Shown: piece by piece, positions 31,177 through 43,360 of the stretch
Layout: every line of letters starts with the position of its first letter
Numbering within the stretch: the stretch's first letter is position 1
NCBI RefSeq assembly: GCF_026210795.1
Contig: NC_089451.1
Coordinates: 2,216,001-2,280,000, forward strand
DNA length: 64,000 bases
DNA from: Rhizophagus irregularis
Taxonomy: Eukaryota > Glomeromycota > Glomeromycetes > Glomerales > Glomeraceae
Direction of reading: 5' to 3'
Program-made: the position numbers and the translations under genes
Notes under the pieces: model-generated
The model's database searches: none
What the model was told of the DNA's origin: nothing
The model's input: the letters and a program-made list of their open reading frames with translations, nothing else

Positions 31177-33174
31177 AAATGTCCATATAATATAATTATA
31201 TTATAATTATGGTGGTATCCCACTTCAGAAAATTTTCTTTGAATATATTTTCTTTAATGAAATGTGGAATAAGTGCTAGAAAAAAAAGCCAAATTGAAAT
31301 GTTTTTTTAAAAAAAGTTTTATAAATAAAATAAATGTAAATTTAATCATTTAATTCATTTGATTTAGAACATTTGTTATTTTTTAAAAAAAAATTTGTTG
31401 ATTTAATTTTTTTTTTTAACATTCATTCTCATATCTTACTAATATTTCATTTTTTCTTTTTTAGGTGATTAGATTTAGATGGGTCATAGTAAATAATAGA
31501 TTAAGCATAAAGAATATGACCATTAAATAGAAATTTAATTTTATATAAATAATTAGCTTTTTCACAATTTAATATTATTTTTTCAGATAAAAGATTATAA
31601 ATCATAATAAGATTGAGATATAACAAGACAAAATCAAGAATAATAATCTTATATAGTAAGTTAAGCGATACAAAGTAGTAAAAATGGTTTTTATAGTCTG
31701 ACCGGGTCAGTTTTGTTAAGTCAAAAAAAAATTTTTATATTATTACTATACCGGGTGAGAATTTTTTAAAAATTGAAAAAAAATTTCGCATATAAAATTT
31801 TTGAAAAAAAAATTAAAAGCCAGGTTGCCAGGTTATTGATGAAATTTTTATATTATGAAAACCATAAAATTAAGTTTGTATGGCTTTATATTAGAAAAAA
31901 ATATATTTTTCAGAATATTTACCCTTTTTTATCTATAATATATTGTATTTAGTATTATAAGTACTTAGAAAATTTCTATAAAAATAAAAATAAAAATAAG
32001 ATAGTAAATTAACATTTTTAATTTTCTAAAATACTTTTTTGATTATCAAATTCCTTTACTTTTTATTTTTTTTTCTTAAATGGTACCAAAAATGTATTAT
32101 ATATATATTATATATATATTATACTATATTTATGGTACTGAAAGTTTATACTTGACAATTACATAATTTTCAATTTTCTGAGTCAATTCTGTATCATATG
32201 ATCTGAAATTCAGTTAATAAAAACCCATGATTTCTTATATAAAGTATTAATAAATGCAGTTATTGGAAATTTTTTATTACATAAGATAAAATATAAGAAA
32301 AAGTAGATTTCAGCAATAAAAATATTTATAAAAGTCATATATTAATAAAATTTTTTTTTTTAAAAAAAAAAATTACATTCAATTTACTAGATTATATATG
32401 ATAATTTGGGCTGGATTATCATAATACATGAAGTTAACCTGAATTACCATAAATTCTGATCAATATATTTTATTTTAAATTTAATCCTATCATATAAAAA
32501 TCATACAATTTCAAATGTTTATAGCTTTTTACATAAATTTTCTTTTAAAAATCTGACCAGTAATTTGATAAGCTTATTTCAAAGAATAAAGTTACCAGTT
32601 TATTTTTTCTAAATTGTATTTTTTTTAAGGAGTTGAAAAATTTTTAAGTGTTGCATTTTTATTGTTGAATATAGACTTCTGGTTAAGGATGGGCCCTCAA
32701 ATGATTTTTCAAATCCACAATATTGCGGATTTTAGAGTCAAATTACGATTAGTAATCCACAATTCCACAATTCTGATTTTTGATTGGCTGATGTTTTTAA
32801 ATAATAAATTATTTTTTAAACGTTTTATAATGATAAATAAATAAAAATGTTTTTTAAATCAATATAATAAATTTATTTATTTATTTATTTATTTATTTGT
32901 TTATCATTCGTTTTAAGCATAGACTGATATTTTTCTAAATTGCATAACTGCGCCGTTTCCTAAAAAAATTCTGGACAATTTTTGTCCATTTTTTAAATAA
33001 ATCTTCCTGCTATATAGTATATTTTCATTCAGCAACCCTATAAAAAAAAGTAGTTCAAATTGGACCAGTAGATCGTGAGATATTCGCAAAAAATGGAATT
33101 TTTAGGCTTTGTTTAGTACCTGGAGGTATAGGGTCAAATCCCCGATTTTTGCAAGATACCCAGAGTACTGTGGC
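31177..33174. other. Very AT-rich intergenic DNA
   Basis: No gene recognised. Contains a TATATATAT cluster (32.10-32.12 kb), a TTTA run (32.87-32.90 kb) and long A/T homopolymers. Confidence 0.5.
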
Positions 33175-33262
33175 CCACTATATATAGTAGATTATAGAGT
33201 GAAAATCAGATTATAGGGTGGTAATCAAATCATAAAGCAGTACTATAATCTAGTCTAAGTGG
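33175..33262. repeat. 88-bp mini-element of the TATAATCTAA family
   Basis: Starts CCACTATATATAGTAGATTA and ends ACTATAATCTAGTCTAAGTGG, so the outer CCACT/AGTGG and the AGATTATAG words are inverted. The inside carries AGATTATAGGGTGGTAATC. It shares end sequence with the two long arms. Confidence 0.6.
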
Positions 33263-35465
33263 TATATCACTAAGCTTTTAATGACAGAAACCTTAAAGGT
33301 CAATTCTGCCAAATGCTAAGCAACTTTGAAGGTTACTTACGCTCTAATACTGCCAAGTTCTACAATTAAATTCTCTTACTCACCTTTTTATAATTATTAA
33401 GTAATGACTGCTTTTTTACGTCTATATTTTTCTTTTTTTCATTATTAGCTATGTTTTTGAGATTTTTGGTATAACACTATATCTTCTTTTCAAAAGGTTC
33501 GAATTTGCATATGTTTAAAATCTACTTAGAGGCATTGTTTTCAAAGTACTTATATACCTTAAGTATTGATATACTGTATATTAAAAGGAATGCAAGTAAA
33601 TCATTTGATTATTATACTGTTTTACAAGACTAACAAGAATGTTTGCCAAAATGAAGAGAAATTAAGAACATACTATATAAAAAAAGTAAGTACTTTTACA
33701 TCTAGAGAAAGGACAAATAGATATCAGACTACTTAAAAAAAAGTCACTGAAATATAAACAATATGAATGATGCAGTCACGTGAACAGTGTCTTCCAAATT
33801 GACGAATTGATGGGAAAGTATAATTTACAATCACATGCCTTAGTTTTTTGTAGTCTTTTTTCTGCAAAAAATTATGCCAATCTTGCATCATACAGCTCCT
33901 TTATTCTTTTAGTAAGAATTTTTCTGAGTATTACTTACACATCAATCTCACATGATGAAGTTTCCTGCCTTTGCTCTTCCTAACATTTCAAGGTGATAGG
34001 TTATATTCTATACCATTCACTTATTACATATAGGAAACTATTAAAAACAAAATTATCACTAGAATTCATATGTATTTCAAAGATTGATAGGGGAATCGCT
34101 CTAGCACAAACTCAGGTAAAATAGTGATCGGAGGTCATTTTGTTAGATGATCTTACCTGAGATACAATGCGGATGGTACATTGAAAGTTGAGATGTGACT
34201 GATGAATCGTTTCTGAAGTCACGTGATTCTAATCGTATGAACCTGACCATTAAGATCGGGTATTGGTTAATTCTGAAATATCACACGCAGCCCCTTTTCT
34301 CCAAATAGTAACTTTATTTTCAGATAATGGTACTAGCATAATATTTCTTGTAAACCCCTTCTTATAGCCTCTAAGCTAAACTTTGCACAAAATCCTGTTT
34401 AGGGTGGATTCATCATATGTAGTTCAACTAATGCCACTGAAAGAAATAGGTCTATGCTTTTAGTAACTTGTTTTCTATCAGGCCCAAATGTTTCATCAAA
34501 ATCTACGCTATCGCTAGTGAATGTTTTTGTGATATATAGTATTTATATTTTTTGATGCAAAGGAAAAATTAGTATAAAATAGTGAAATATACAATATGCT
34601 TTTTTTTTATCGAAAATCGCATAAAAAAAGTAATAAATTCAACTTGTAATGATTGTAGGCGAGTACACAGGTTTCTCTGTTATATTATTTCTTTTGCTTT
34701 TACATCTAGAAACCAGATGAAAAATATTTGGTTTGAGACAAAATTTCATTCATTCATTTATTTATTTTACTTAGCATCTTAAATTTCTTAATTTACCAGG
34801 AAACGGAAACTTCTAAAGTGCTGTTTAATGATCGTCACGACGTCACGTGCAGAACGGACTTATGACTAATAATTGGATTTTACTGTTATAATATCACTAC
34901 TATATTATCATATTAAATTATAGTTTAGATAATTTTGCTACACTAACAAATATATTAATATAATTTTTTGATATTATATAATATTTTTTTACAAATAAAT
35001 TTTTTAATATTTTAATAGGTTTGCACAAATTTATATCAAGAACTAAATGCGGGTTAATTTTATATTATTAAGCAGTAACAGGTAAACCAAATGTTATTTT
35101 TAATACTCCATAAATCATAGTGAAATTAGTAACTGTAACGATTCAGTAGTTGTTAAATAGAAAAAAATAATTTTAAGTGTCGTTACTGATGCTGTTTTCA
35201 CTTTGTTACTAAAAATAAAAACAAAATAATTTTAAACCTTTTCTTCTTTGAAGTGTTAGATATATTCCAAACTTCTAGATTCAAGTAATACAAGTAATTT
35301 ACAATTTCACGCTACTTATTACCGATTAATTTTTTGTGTCAAGTCATACAGAAATATATGCATAACCTGTAGAAGGATCATACACTTGTACAAATTAAAA
35401 TGCACGTGACTTTTGTACGATACTAAATTTAAATTAAAAAATTTTTTTTTGACTACAACAATAAA
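33263..35465. other. Intergenic DNA upstream of tRNA-Tyr
   Basis: Short ORFs only, none with recognisable similarity. A less AT-rich stretch (33.75-34.50 kb) might be an old transposon or gene remnant, but nothing specific can be named. Confidence 0.4.
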
Positions 35466-35561
35466 CCGGCAATAGCTCAGTTGGTAGAGCGGGAGACTGT
35501 AGTGAGATAAAAATCTCAGCCTGTTATCTCTAGGTCGCTAGTTCAAATCTGGCTTGCCGGA
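35466..35561 (+). tRNA. trnY-GUA: tRNA-Tyr (GTA) with a 23-nt intron
   Basis: Acceptor stem CCGGCAA/TTGCCGG is fully paired with discriminator A (35561). The D arm is GCTC-AGTTGGTA-GAGC, the anticodon stem GGAGA/TCTCT (one G-T pair), and the anticodon loop C-T-GTA-G-A after splicing. The T arm is GCTAG-TTCAAAT-CTGGC. The intron 35503-35525 sits between positions 37 and 38, the canonical site and usual for eukaryotic tRNA-Tyr. Within the intron TGAGAT and ATCTCA can form a 6-bp hairpin. The internal A and B boxes are intact. It should be transcribed by RNA polymerase III and spliced by the tRNA endonuclease. Confidence 0.95.
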
Positions 35562-35563
35562 AA

Positions 35564-35583
35564 TTTTTTGTTCTTTTTTTTTT
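35564..35583 (+). terminator. RNA polymerase III terminator of tRNA-Tyr
   Basis: T6 at 35564-35569, two bases after the mature tRNA end, backed up by a T10 run at 35574-35583. Confidence 0.85.
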
Positions 35584-37433
35584 ATCTCGCAGCGAATATT
35601 GTGTTTTTATTTGTGGCGCAGATATTAATAGTAAAACCAGTAAAGCAAGATGACTATGATGACTGTGAAAATCACAAATGCAGTATTGAACATTGTTAAA
35701 AATTGTCTAAGCCCTAAAAATGTGATTTGCATATGACTTAACCAATACTATGTTTTTCTGCCACAATTTGTACAACATTAAAAAGAATTTCGAATTCTTT
35801 CGTGATACTGTATATATATAAGACGACCTCACATACACTGATGTATAACTAGCCTTATTTGTCCATAAGTTTCATCACGTTCTTCATACTATTGATTTAG
35901 GTTCTTTCTTCGCTAATCACCTCACCTTTCGTACCATTGCATCTATTAATTTCGTTATATGCTCTTAAAAGTAATTCTCACTAGAATACTATTATCGTTA
36001 TACTTGTTTCAAATTTCGTGTACCTCAGGACTTCAGTTTGGGTAAAAAATTTTTTTTCGATAAATTTCTGGACTTGTGAAACAAACCTTTTTTATAAGAT
36101 AAATCTTTCGTTTCTGATCTTCTCTAAGAAAATTCTTTATCGCCAAAAATAATACAAAACAGTATACTATATAACAAGAATTTAATATCTCAAATTATTT
36201 TAGAAAAAAATTCATGAAGTAATGAAAAGACGATGGAATTCTAATCCATTAAAAATACTTTACTATGGTGTTTTTAGTGAATACTATTATCATGTTAATG
36301 AGTGCTTCTATAGGACTTCCATACCTTCTATCTATGCGTTTCTCAATTTAATTCGGTTAAGAAAAAATTTTATTAAATACAATAATACCTGAGTATGATT
36401 ATAAATCATCATGTTTAAAAAATAACTCTGCATTATCTGTTATACGTAATTTTATTTTTATTTTCTTTAAATGACACTCATAGTATATTCGAAACCGTTG
36501 TATTTAATGTTTGTATTCAAAGAAAAATGATCATCAAAATTCTATGACTGAAATATTGAAGAAGTTCAGAATCTTTCTAGGATGACTAAAACGTATCTCA
36601 CTAAGTCGAAATACCTGAAACTATTTTTATGCTTAATATAAATAAATTCATTGTAAGAAAAAGAAGTTCTTTGTTTGTGCTTAATTGATTTCACAATGAA
36701 TGAATGAATGAATGAATGAATAAATAAGGAAATTGTATGAAACGAAATAAGGAAAATGAATGCGATGTACAGACCTGTACATATTTAAAAAAATCGATTT
36801 ATTGCCGGTAGATTATCCGAAAAGGAAATGACTAATTGCTCGTTTCAACTTATTGCGTGTTTTTTTAGCGAGTGTAATTCATTTTCATGTTTTAATATAA
36901 GTCGATTGAAATTTCTTAATACAGATTACAAAGTAATTTTACTTAAGGTTGTAAATAAATTATATCATATATAGTAATTAATTAATTTTTTAAAAACTTT
37001 GAATCTTTAACAGACAAGGTTCTTACAATATTATGTCGTTTTCTTATTACAGATTACAAAAGTAATTTAAATTATGGTTGTTACACAGTATTACTTTATT
37101 AAGGTATTCTGTTTATTAATCGTTAACGTAACGTATTATGTTATAGATGAGGCCATGTGTTTGCTTAGAAAAGTCCATCGACTGAAGATCATGAAACAAA
37201 TTGTTAGAGATACCGGAAAAATGTGTCCGGCCAAACATTTTTTTAATAAATAAATATCTCGCTAAACAATTAAAGCTAGAAAGCAAAATTATTTTACATC
37301 CTTTAGAAATTTCAGGACTTAAAATAAGCCTGCGGAAGATATACCGTTCACATTACTCTACTAATTACTACAACTCATACCTACATCACCTCGATTATCA
37401 AAATCAGTACAGTATATCAAATAAATTAACAAA
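35584..37433. other. Intergenic region before the channel-like gene cluster
   Basis: No gene seen. Contains an (AATG)n run at 36695-36724 and, in the last 250 bases, the probable promoter and 5' UTR of the gene at 37434. An upstream open frame at 37.20-37.51 kb overlaps the real start in another frame and is disregarded. Confidence 0.5.
36695..36724. repeat. (AATG)n microsatellite
   Basis: Seven AATG copies, then AATAAATAA. Confidence 0.9.
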
Positions 37434-40400
37434 ATGTCTATATCTTCCACATCTACAATTTATAATCCTAATAGTCCTTATGAAAATGAGAATTTTGTGG
37501 ATTCTCAAGAAGTAAATTTTGTTAAAATTGATACAAATAAGATTGATAAAACCGATGGCGGTAATAAGGATAATAATGGGATACTTGAGCGATCACATAC
37601 AACATGTACAATAAAGAGTAGATACAGTAGATACAGTAGATACCAAGAGAAATCCGTATTTGATATTCAAAAGGAGGATGATGAACTTGAGAGAGAAGAA
37701 GATTATCAAATTTCAATTAGTCAAGATGGAAAATTTGTTATTACATTCGATACAGGTATAAAGAATACGTTACAAATAATCGCTTACTATACAATTTATC
37801 TTTATTTTTTTATTTTTTGTTTTTTTTAGCAAACCTTCGGATCAAAGTTTACAAAAATGTTGATCACCGTTCATTCACAGCCAAGAAAAGAAACTCTCAA
37901 CAAAATTTCGAACAGAGAGAATCTTGGGAGGAGAATAAACCGATCGCATATTTTAAAATAAATGCTGATTATTTAACTATTGAAAAATTTTATGACAATA
38001 ATCTTGACAATAATAATGGTGGTTCTTCAAATACTCGCACAAAAAATATAGGAAAGCTAAAGAAAGATAGATGGAGTTTTGACATATCGAATATGCAAAA
38101 TCGTAATAACGATAAGATCATTTTTGTTGCCGTATCTCATATTGTTGATGATGATATGAGGGGACCAAAGAAACAAAATGATTGTAAGTTAGTAAAAAAA
38201 GGATTTAAGAAAGAAAATAAAATTAATGATAATGTCAAACTTAATATGTCTGTCGCACCTGATAAAGTCAAAGATAAAAAAAGTACAGCAATATATTGTC
38301 TTATGTTTATTGAAGATGGAAATTATTCTATTAATAAAAAATATCCTGTGCCTTGTTATTTTTCCAACGTTTCAGGAATAAGTAAATTTGTACAAGATTT
38401 AGATAATACCAATCAAAATATTTTAAAAAAATTTGTATTATTAAACTATAGTGGAATATATGATTTTAAATACGATAATAATTGGATTAATTTTAGTTTT
38501 AATGAGAGGTTTGATTACCCAAAAAGTGTTGAGATTGAATTAGGTCATTTGCATAAAAATAATTTATCGGATTGTATGAATAAGCTTCTTACGTGTCTTT
38601 ATAATCAATATTTCTTGGTCGAACAGTATAAAAATAATGTACAGGCACTTGAAGGTAAATAATGTAACTAGTAATTATTGATTTTTTTATACTATATATA
38701 CTATATATATGCAATATATAAATCTTTAACGAATTTTACGTATGCTATAGTTTATAATCTCGCAGAAATGAAATTAGAAACTATGGCAAAAAGAGTCGAA
38801 AAAAAGGATAAGCACATAAGAAGATACAATAAAAACACTTTCTCAATTAGTAAGCAAAAATTGCAACTCTGTTTTACGCGAGGACTTCAATCTATCAAGT
38901 GAGTAATAATTTTCTTTCAAGTCACGTGTTCTAAAAAATAATTTATATATTAAATAATAATGTTATTTTATTAAGGTTGTACTTTATGGAAAATGGTCTG
39001 GAGATTGTGTCAAAAAAGTTTAATGAAATAGAAAAAATATATTCATTAGAATTCATTAATAACGATGAGAAATTACTTATAATAGGCGAAGACCCTGAAG
39101 AAAAATTAAAGTTTATAATTTGGGATCTATATAATACCGGCAAGGTTGAAACAACAGCGTTGGACGATTTTCTTACGATAGAAGAATTTGATACTCGTTT
39201 AGCTAGGACATCGGGAAATCTTTTACAAGTTAATTATAAAGGAAAAGTTACTTCTGTTCTTAAAAATATTGAAGAAAAGTTAAAAAGAAATGAATCAAAG
39301 GAAACAAATAATATTTTGAGGATATATTCAAAAGACGAAAATCATAGATATTTCGATAAATGTATAGAACCATGGGTGGTTGATGATGATGAAACACATT
39401 CTTATTGTTTATGTGATAATGATGATGAGACTTTACAACTTGTAATTGGAAGATCTACTGTTCAAATTTGGCATCAAATCAAAGATGACAGTAAGTGTAA
39501 AGATGAACTTCCTAACAAAGGAGAACCATTCCTTGAATATATATGGACGAATGGTATTCCGATAGACCAAGTGAGGAAGGCAACAAGATTGCGAATTAAA
39601 GAATTTAAGTATGGACTAAGTAATAATGTACTGAACGATTTTAAGTTGAAAGTTTATTGGTATGAAAGAGTTCAAGATGGGAAGATCAAAGAGAATGAAG
39701 AAAAAATAATGATGATGGAAGATATTGAAATAGAGAACGGTGAAGCGGGAAAGAAAATGGAAAGAATGGGAAGGAAAGAAAAAACAATCTTACGACAAGA
39801 CATTAATGATAAGGTTAGCGCAGTCAGACACGCATGTAAAGCATTGGAACACCTTAATAAACGTGCAAAATATCTTGTAAATTACGTCAGTAAACATCGC
39901 GTAAGTGTTTTATAATGAATGATTTAAAAAATTTGGTTATCTTTATGATAAAAGTGTAAATATATTCTTTTTCTATAGTACGAGGAAATGGTTGCATATA
40001 TTAATCATATAATATGGAGGTTTATTAAATATAAACCTAACGAATATAAATTGTTGGATGTTCGACATAACGTCATGAAAAATTTAATTCTTGGCGATTG
40101 CGATTATTTAATAAAATTTATATTGTTTGGAAACAATGATGATCATAAAAAGGAAAAGTTCATTATTAAACATATACCAAGGAGTACACTCTGGAAAAAG
40201 CATCGATCGTTTATAAAAGAGGATGATCTCAACCCCTTTGAAAAAGAAGACGATAAATCAAATGAAAACGATAAAATCGTACCAACGAATGATATGGAAT
40301 TAGCAATTTATCATTGCAAAGGTAAAATATATACTTGTTTGCGTGACATTATTTCGGACTGATCAATATGAAACTATTTTTTATTTTATAGGACGTGAAC

Positions 40401-42653
40401 TTAAAGATACAATAACTGTTGCTTATCTTTTGGAATATTATTCTCAACATGCAAGAAATAATACGGGTTGGATGAGCACTGTTTCTAAAGCACTTCCTTT
40501 GTTATACAAATACAATTACGGTTCGTTAATTTTAATTTTATTTTTTTATCATCAAGAAAAAATTTTGAAATGAATTTGTCGAATTTACAAATTTTTATTA
40601 GATGATTATGCTAGAAAGTTGTTTCGTAAGGAATGTTTTGCAGAACAGGATCACTTTTCATCACAAGACCCATATGATATTATTCCGGAAGAACATATAG
40701 TAAGATGTAATCGTGACACCAACTTTAGAGCATTCAGACCTATAGATAAACTGCAGTCCGATAAGGATAAATTTTACAAATGGATTCTGAAATTATTTAA
40801 ATCTTTCGAAATTATTACGTTCAAATTCGTTGAAAACTTTGATAATGATCTTGGAAAGCCACCAATAGCTTTACGAGTGGTTCCTCTTCCCGAATTTACT
40901 GTAAATAAAATTCCACGAAAAAGAGTAGAAAACAATTTAATGAAATTTATCGTGAATATTTTTTGGATGTTATTAATACCACGATGGTATAAAATTAGTC
41001 GAAATGAAAAGAATCTGTTAAGCCCATTTTCAAAGGTGATACGATATGAGAATAATGATGATATGTATGACAACCCTGCAACTGAAGCGGTTATCGATTT
41101 TCTATGGAGAAGAGCAAGAAATTTTTTTCTCCTTCTTTTTCTACGATATCTTATTTTTAGTTTATGCTTTTGTTATGTTAGTTGGGCATATATTAATTAT
41201 GAAGTTGCGAATGAAGGATTTCGAAATATTTTAGTTGTATCATTTGCTATATTTTATTATTTAGCATTTTATTTATTAGTTACTGAAATGATACAATTAT
41301 GTTATCACGGGCCTAGAAAATATTTCGGAGCTATATTTAACATATTTGATATAATTTCGACTGTAATTCCAACAATAGTAATGACAGGCTTATATATGAA
41401 CTTTCAATTCGCCGATGGTTTTGGAAGTGTTACAACACTTGACACTCAGTTAGTTGTAATGATATCATTTTCTATTCTTTTGATTTGGATAGAAATGATT
41501 TTATATCTTCGTTTGAAGTCAGGTAAATAAATTTTATTTTTTCTTTTTTTTTAAAAAAAAAGTTTACAATCAATCATTTGTTAATTGTTTTTTACTTCAA
41601 TACTTTTTTATTTTAATAGAAATTGCCATTTACATTTACTATGTTATAATAATCTTTAAAACCGTATTTCCGTTCATTTTATTTACTATAACTGTAATGA
41701 TTGCATTTGCACACTCGATGTCATGATCGTTTCCAATTTTTTTTTTTAACAAACTTTGATTTTATCGTAGAATTTAATATTAACTTTGCTTTATATCTTT
41801 CTTATAGGTTTATTCTGCTTAACAATCCGGAACATATAAATCCTAAAGTTACTTCATTTAGTGGACAAGCTACAAATGCTCAAACAGATGAAACATTTAA
41901 TGTTAAACTTCAATCTGATTTTAATCCCAGAGATAAGAACGACAATCCATTTTCTTATATATTAACATCAATAGAAGCTGCATATTTTTGGCTTAACGGT
42001 AATTGGGTACAAAGAGATACATTCAGTTTTTGGGCAGTCGATGTATTAAGTTTATTTGCTAGCATTTTCTTCGTAACAATATTACAAAATATGTTGATTG
42101 CTTTCATGGGGTAGGTTTTAATAAAAATGTTTTAAAAATATTAATTATCAAATTTATTTAAAAAGATTAATATTATTCTTATAGTGGTGTGTATGAAGAA
42201 GCAGCAACTAAAGGTAGACAAGCTTTGTTGAGGTATCGAGCAAATCAAATAGCAGATTATGAAGCTCTTCATCATATTCATTTTCGACATCAAGAACCAA
42301 ATCCAAGGAATATTTATTATATTGGTCAATCTAAAAATTTTGTAGAATGGTATAAAAGTAGAAAAAATGATCAAGGCGAGATTTATAAAGATTTTGAAGA
42401 AAAATCTACCATTATAAAGCACGCTTTTAATGAGACCGATTATGATAAAGTTTCAATTTGGAAATTTGATGATTGTTCAACAACTACTACTATAGAAGTT
42501 GCAGAAAGTCCTAAAGAAGAAAATTCAGTATCAAAAAATGATCAAAAAGTTATTTTGAACGAAATTAACGAAATGAAAAAATTGAGAGATAATATAGATT
42601 TTATAATTGATCAATTGTGTAATAAATTTAATCTTAATAATAATAATAAATAA
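37434..42653 (+). CDS. WD-like/six-TM ion-transport-domain protein, copy 1, 1494 aa, 10 exons
   Basis: Model join(37434..37755,37830..38654,38751..38898,38976..39900,39979..40321,40392..40520,40602..41522,41620..41719,41808..42110,42185..42653). All nine introns are GT-AG, 70-97 nt, in phase. The N-terminal ~850 residues contain beta-propeller-like strands (I-S-Q-D-G-K-F-V-I-T-F-D-T, L-L-I-I-G-E...F-I-I-W-D-L-Y-N, L-Q-L-V-I-G-R-S-T-V-Q-I-W). From ~1068 six hydrophobic segments follow. A pore-like loop E-A-A-Y-F-W-L-N-G-N-W lies before the last segment (~1310-1338, ending L-Q-N-M-L-I-A-F-M). The ~150-residue C-terminal tail starts G-R-Q-A-L-L-R and ends as a helix. The topology is that of TRP/voltage-type cation channels. 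Ion selectivity and gating cannot be read. It is the first of three tandem paralogues. Confidence 0.87.
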
Positions 42654-43360
42654 ATAATCACATAATAATAATATAATCTTTATATATAGTATATGCTAAT
42701 TATTGGGCGGAGTTCTTAATAAAAAGTATTATTAGTTAGGCTATTAGAAACCAACGTCAGAAATATTGGTCACATTAGGATCCAGTAGCCAGTTTATTTT
42801 TAAATTTTATTTTAAAATTTACTTTCCAGGATATATGCTGTCCAACGAATCTATATTTGAAACGTTTGCTTAACCAAATGTGCGATAGATCAATTTTCAT
42901 CTACCGATTCAAATATACCAATTACATACTATAAAAGTTATATTAATTCGCTGATCATATTTTTTGTTATACAAACAAATTTAAAATGGATTAACTATAA
43001 AAAAAATTTTTCTTGTCCGTCATTTAAAATAATCGATTTTTTTTTAGGACACCTATAGTTATGTTTTGCTTTTAAATTTAGGAGATCTGTTGTATTATAA
43101 TACACAAATTACTAAATCTTTATTAGCAAAAAGAAAAAAAAAGAACCAGACTCATTCGCGACAAAAAAGGTTCTCATTCCCTCGTTTCGGTTTCAGTTAT
43201 AAAAGGCAATATGGTGGTCATACAAAATGATGGCTACACAAGAAATAAGGTTTCTTTGTTTAAACAGTATAATTTGTTTATCAAGGGTTTTTTTTTTACT
43301 TTTTGTCCTTTTCTTTTTTTTAAAAAATAAAATTAAAATTAAAAATTTATATATAAAAAA
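42654..43360. other. Spacer between channel-like copies 1 and 2
   Basis: The 3' flank of copy 1 and promoter of copy 2. The stretch 43.05-43.27 kb (TCTGTTGTATTA ... GATGGCTACACAAG ... AATAAGGTTT) recurs upstream of copy 3 at 51.83-51.94 kb. Confidence 0.6.
43198..43206 (+). promoter_or_regulatory. TATA box (TATAAAAGG) of copy 2
   Basis: A full TATAAAAGG word, 155 nt before the ATG at 43361, in a less AT-rich surrounding. It is a better match than other AT words here. No equally good word was found in front of copy 3. Confidence 0.5.

Noticed and set aside
33118..33145. GGGTCAAATCCCC, resembling a tRNA T arm
   Set aside because: No acceptor, D or anticodon arm can be built around it on either strand.
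37201..37515. 104-codon plus ORF overlapping the start of channel-like copy 1
   Set aside because: It starts at a non-ATG codon, ends in low-complexity sequence and overlaps the in-phase first exon, whose domain content is supported by two paralogues.
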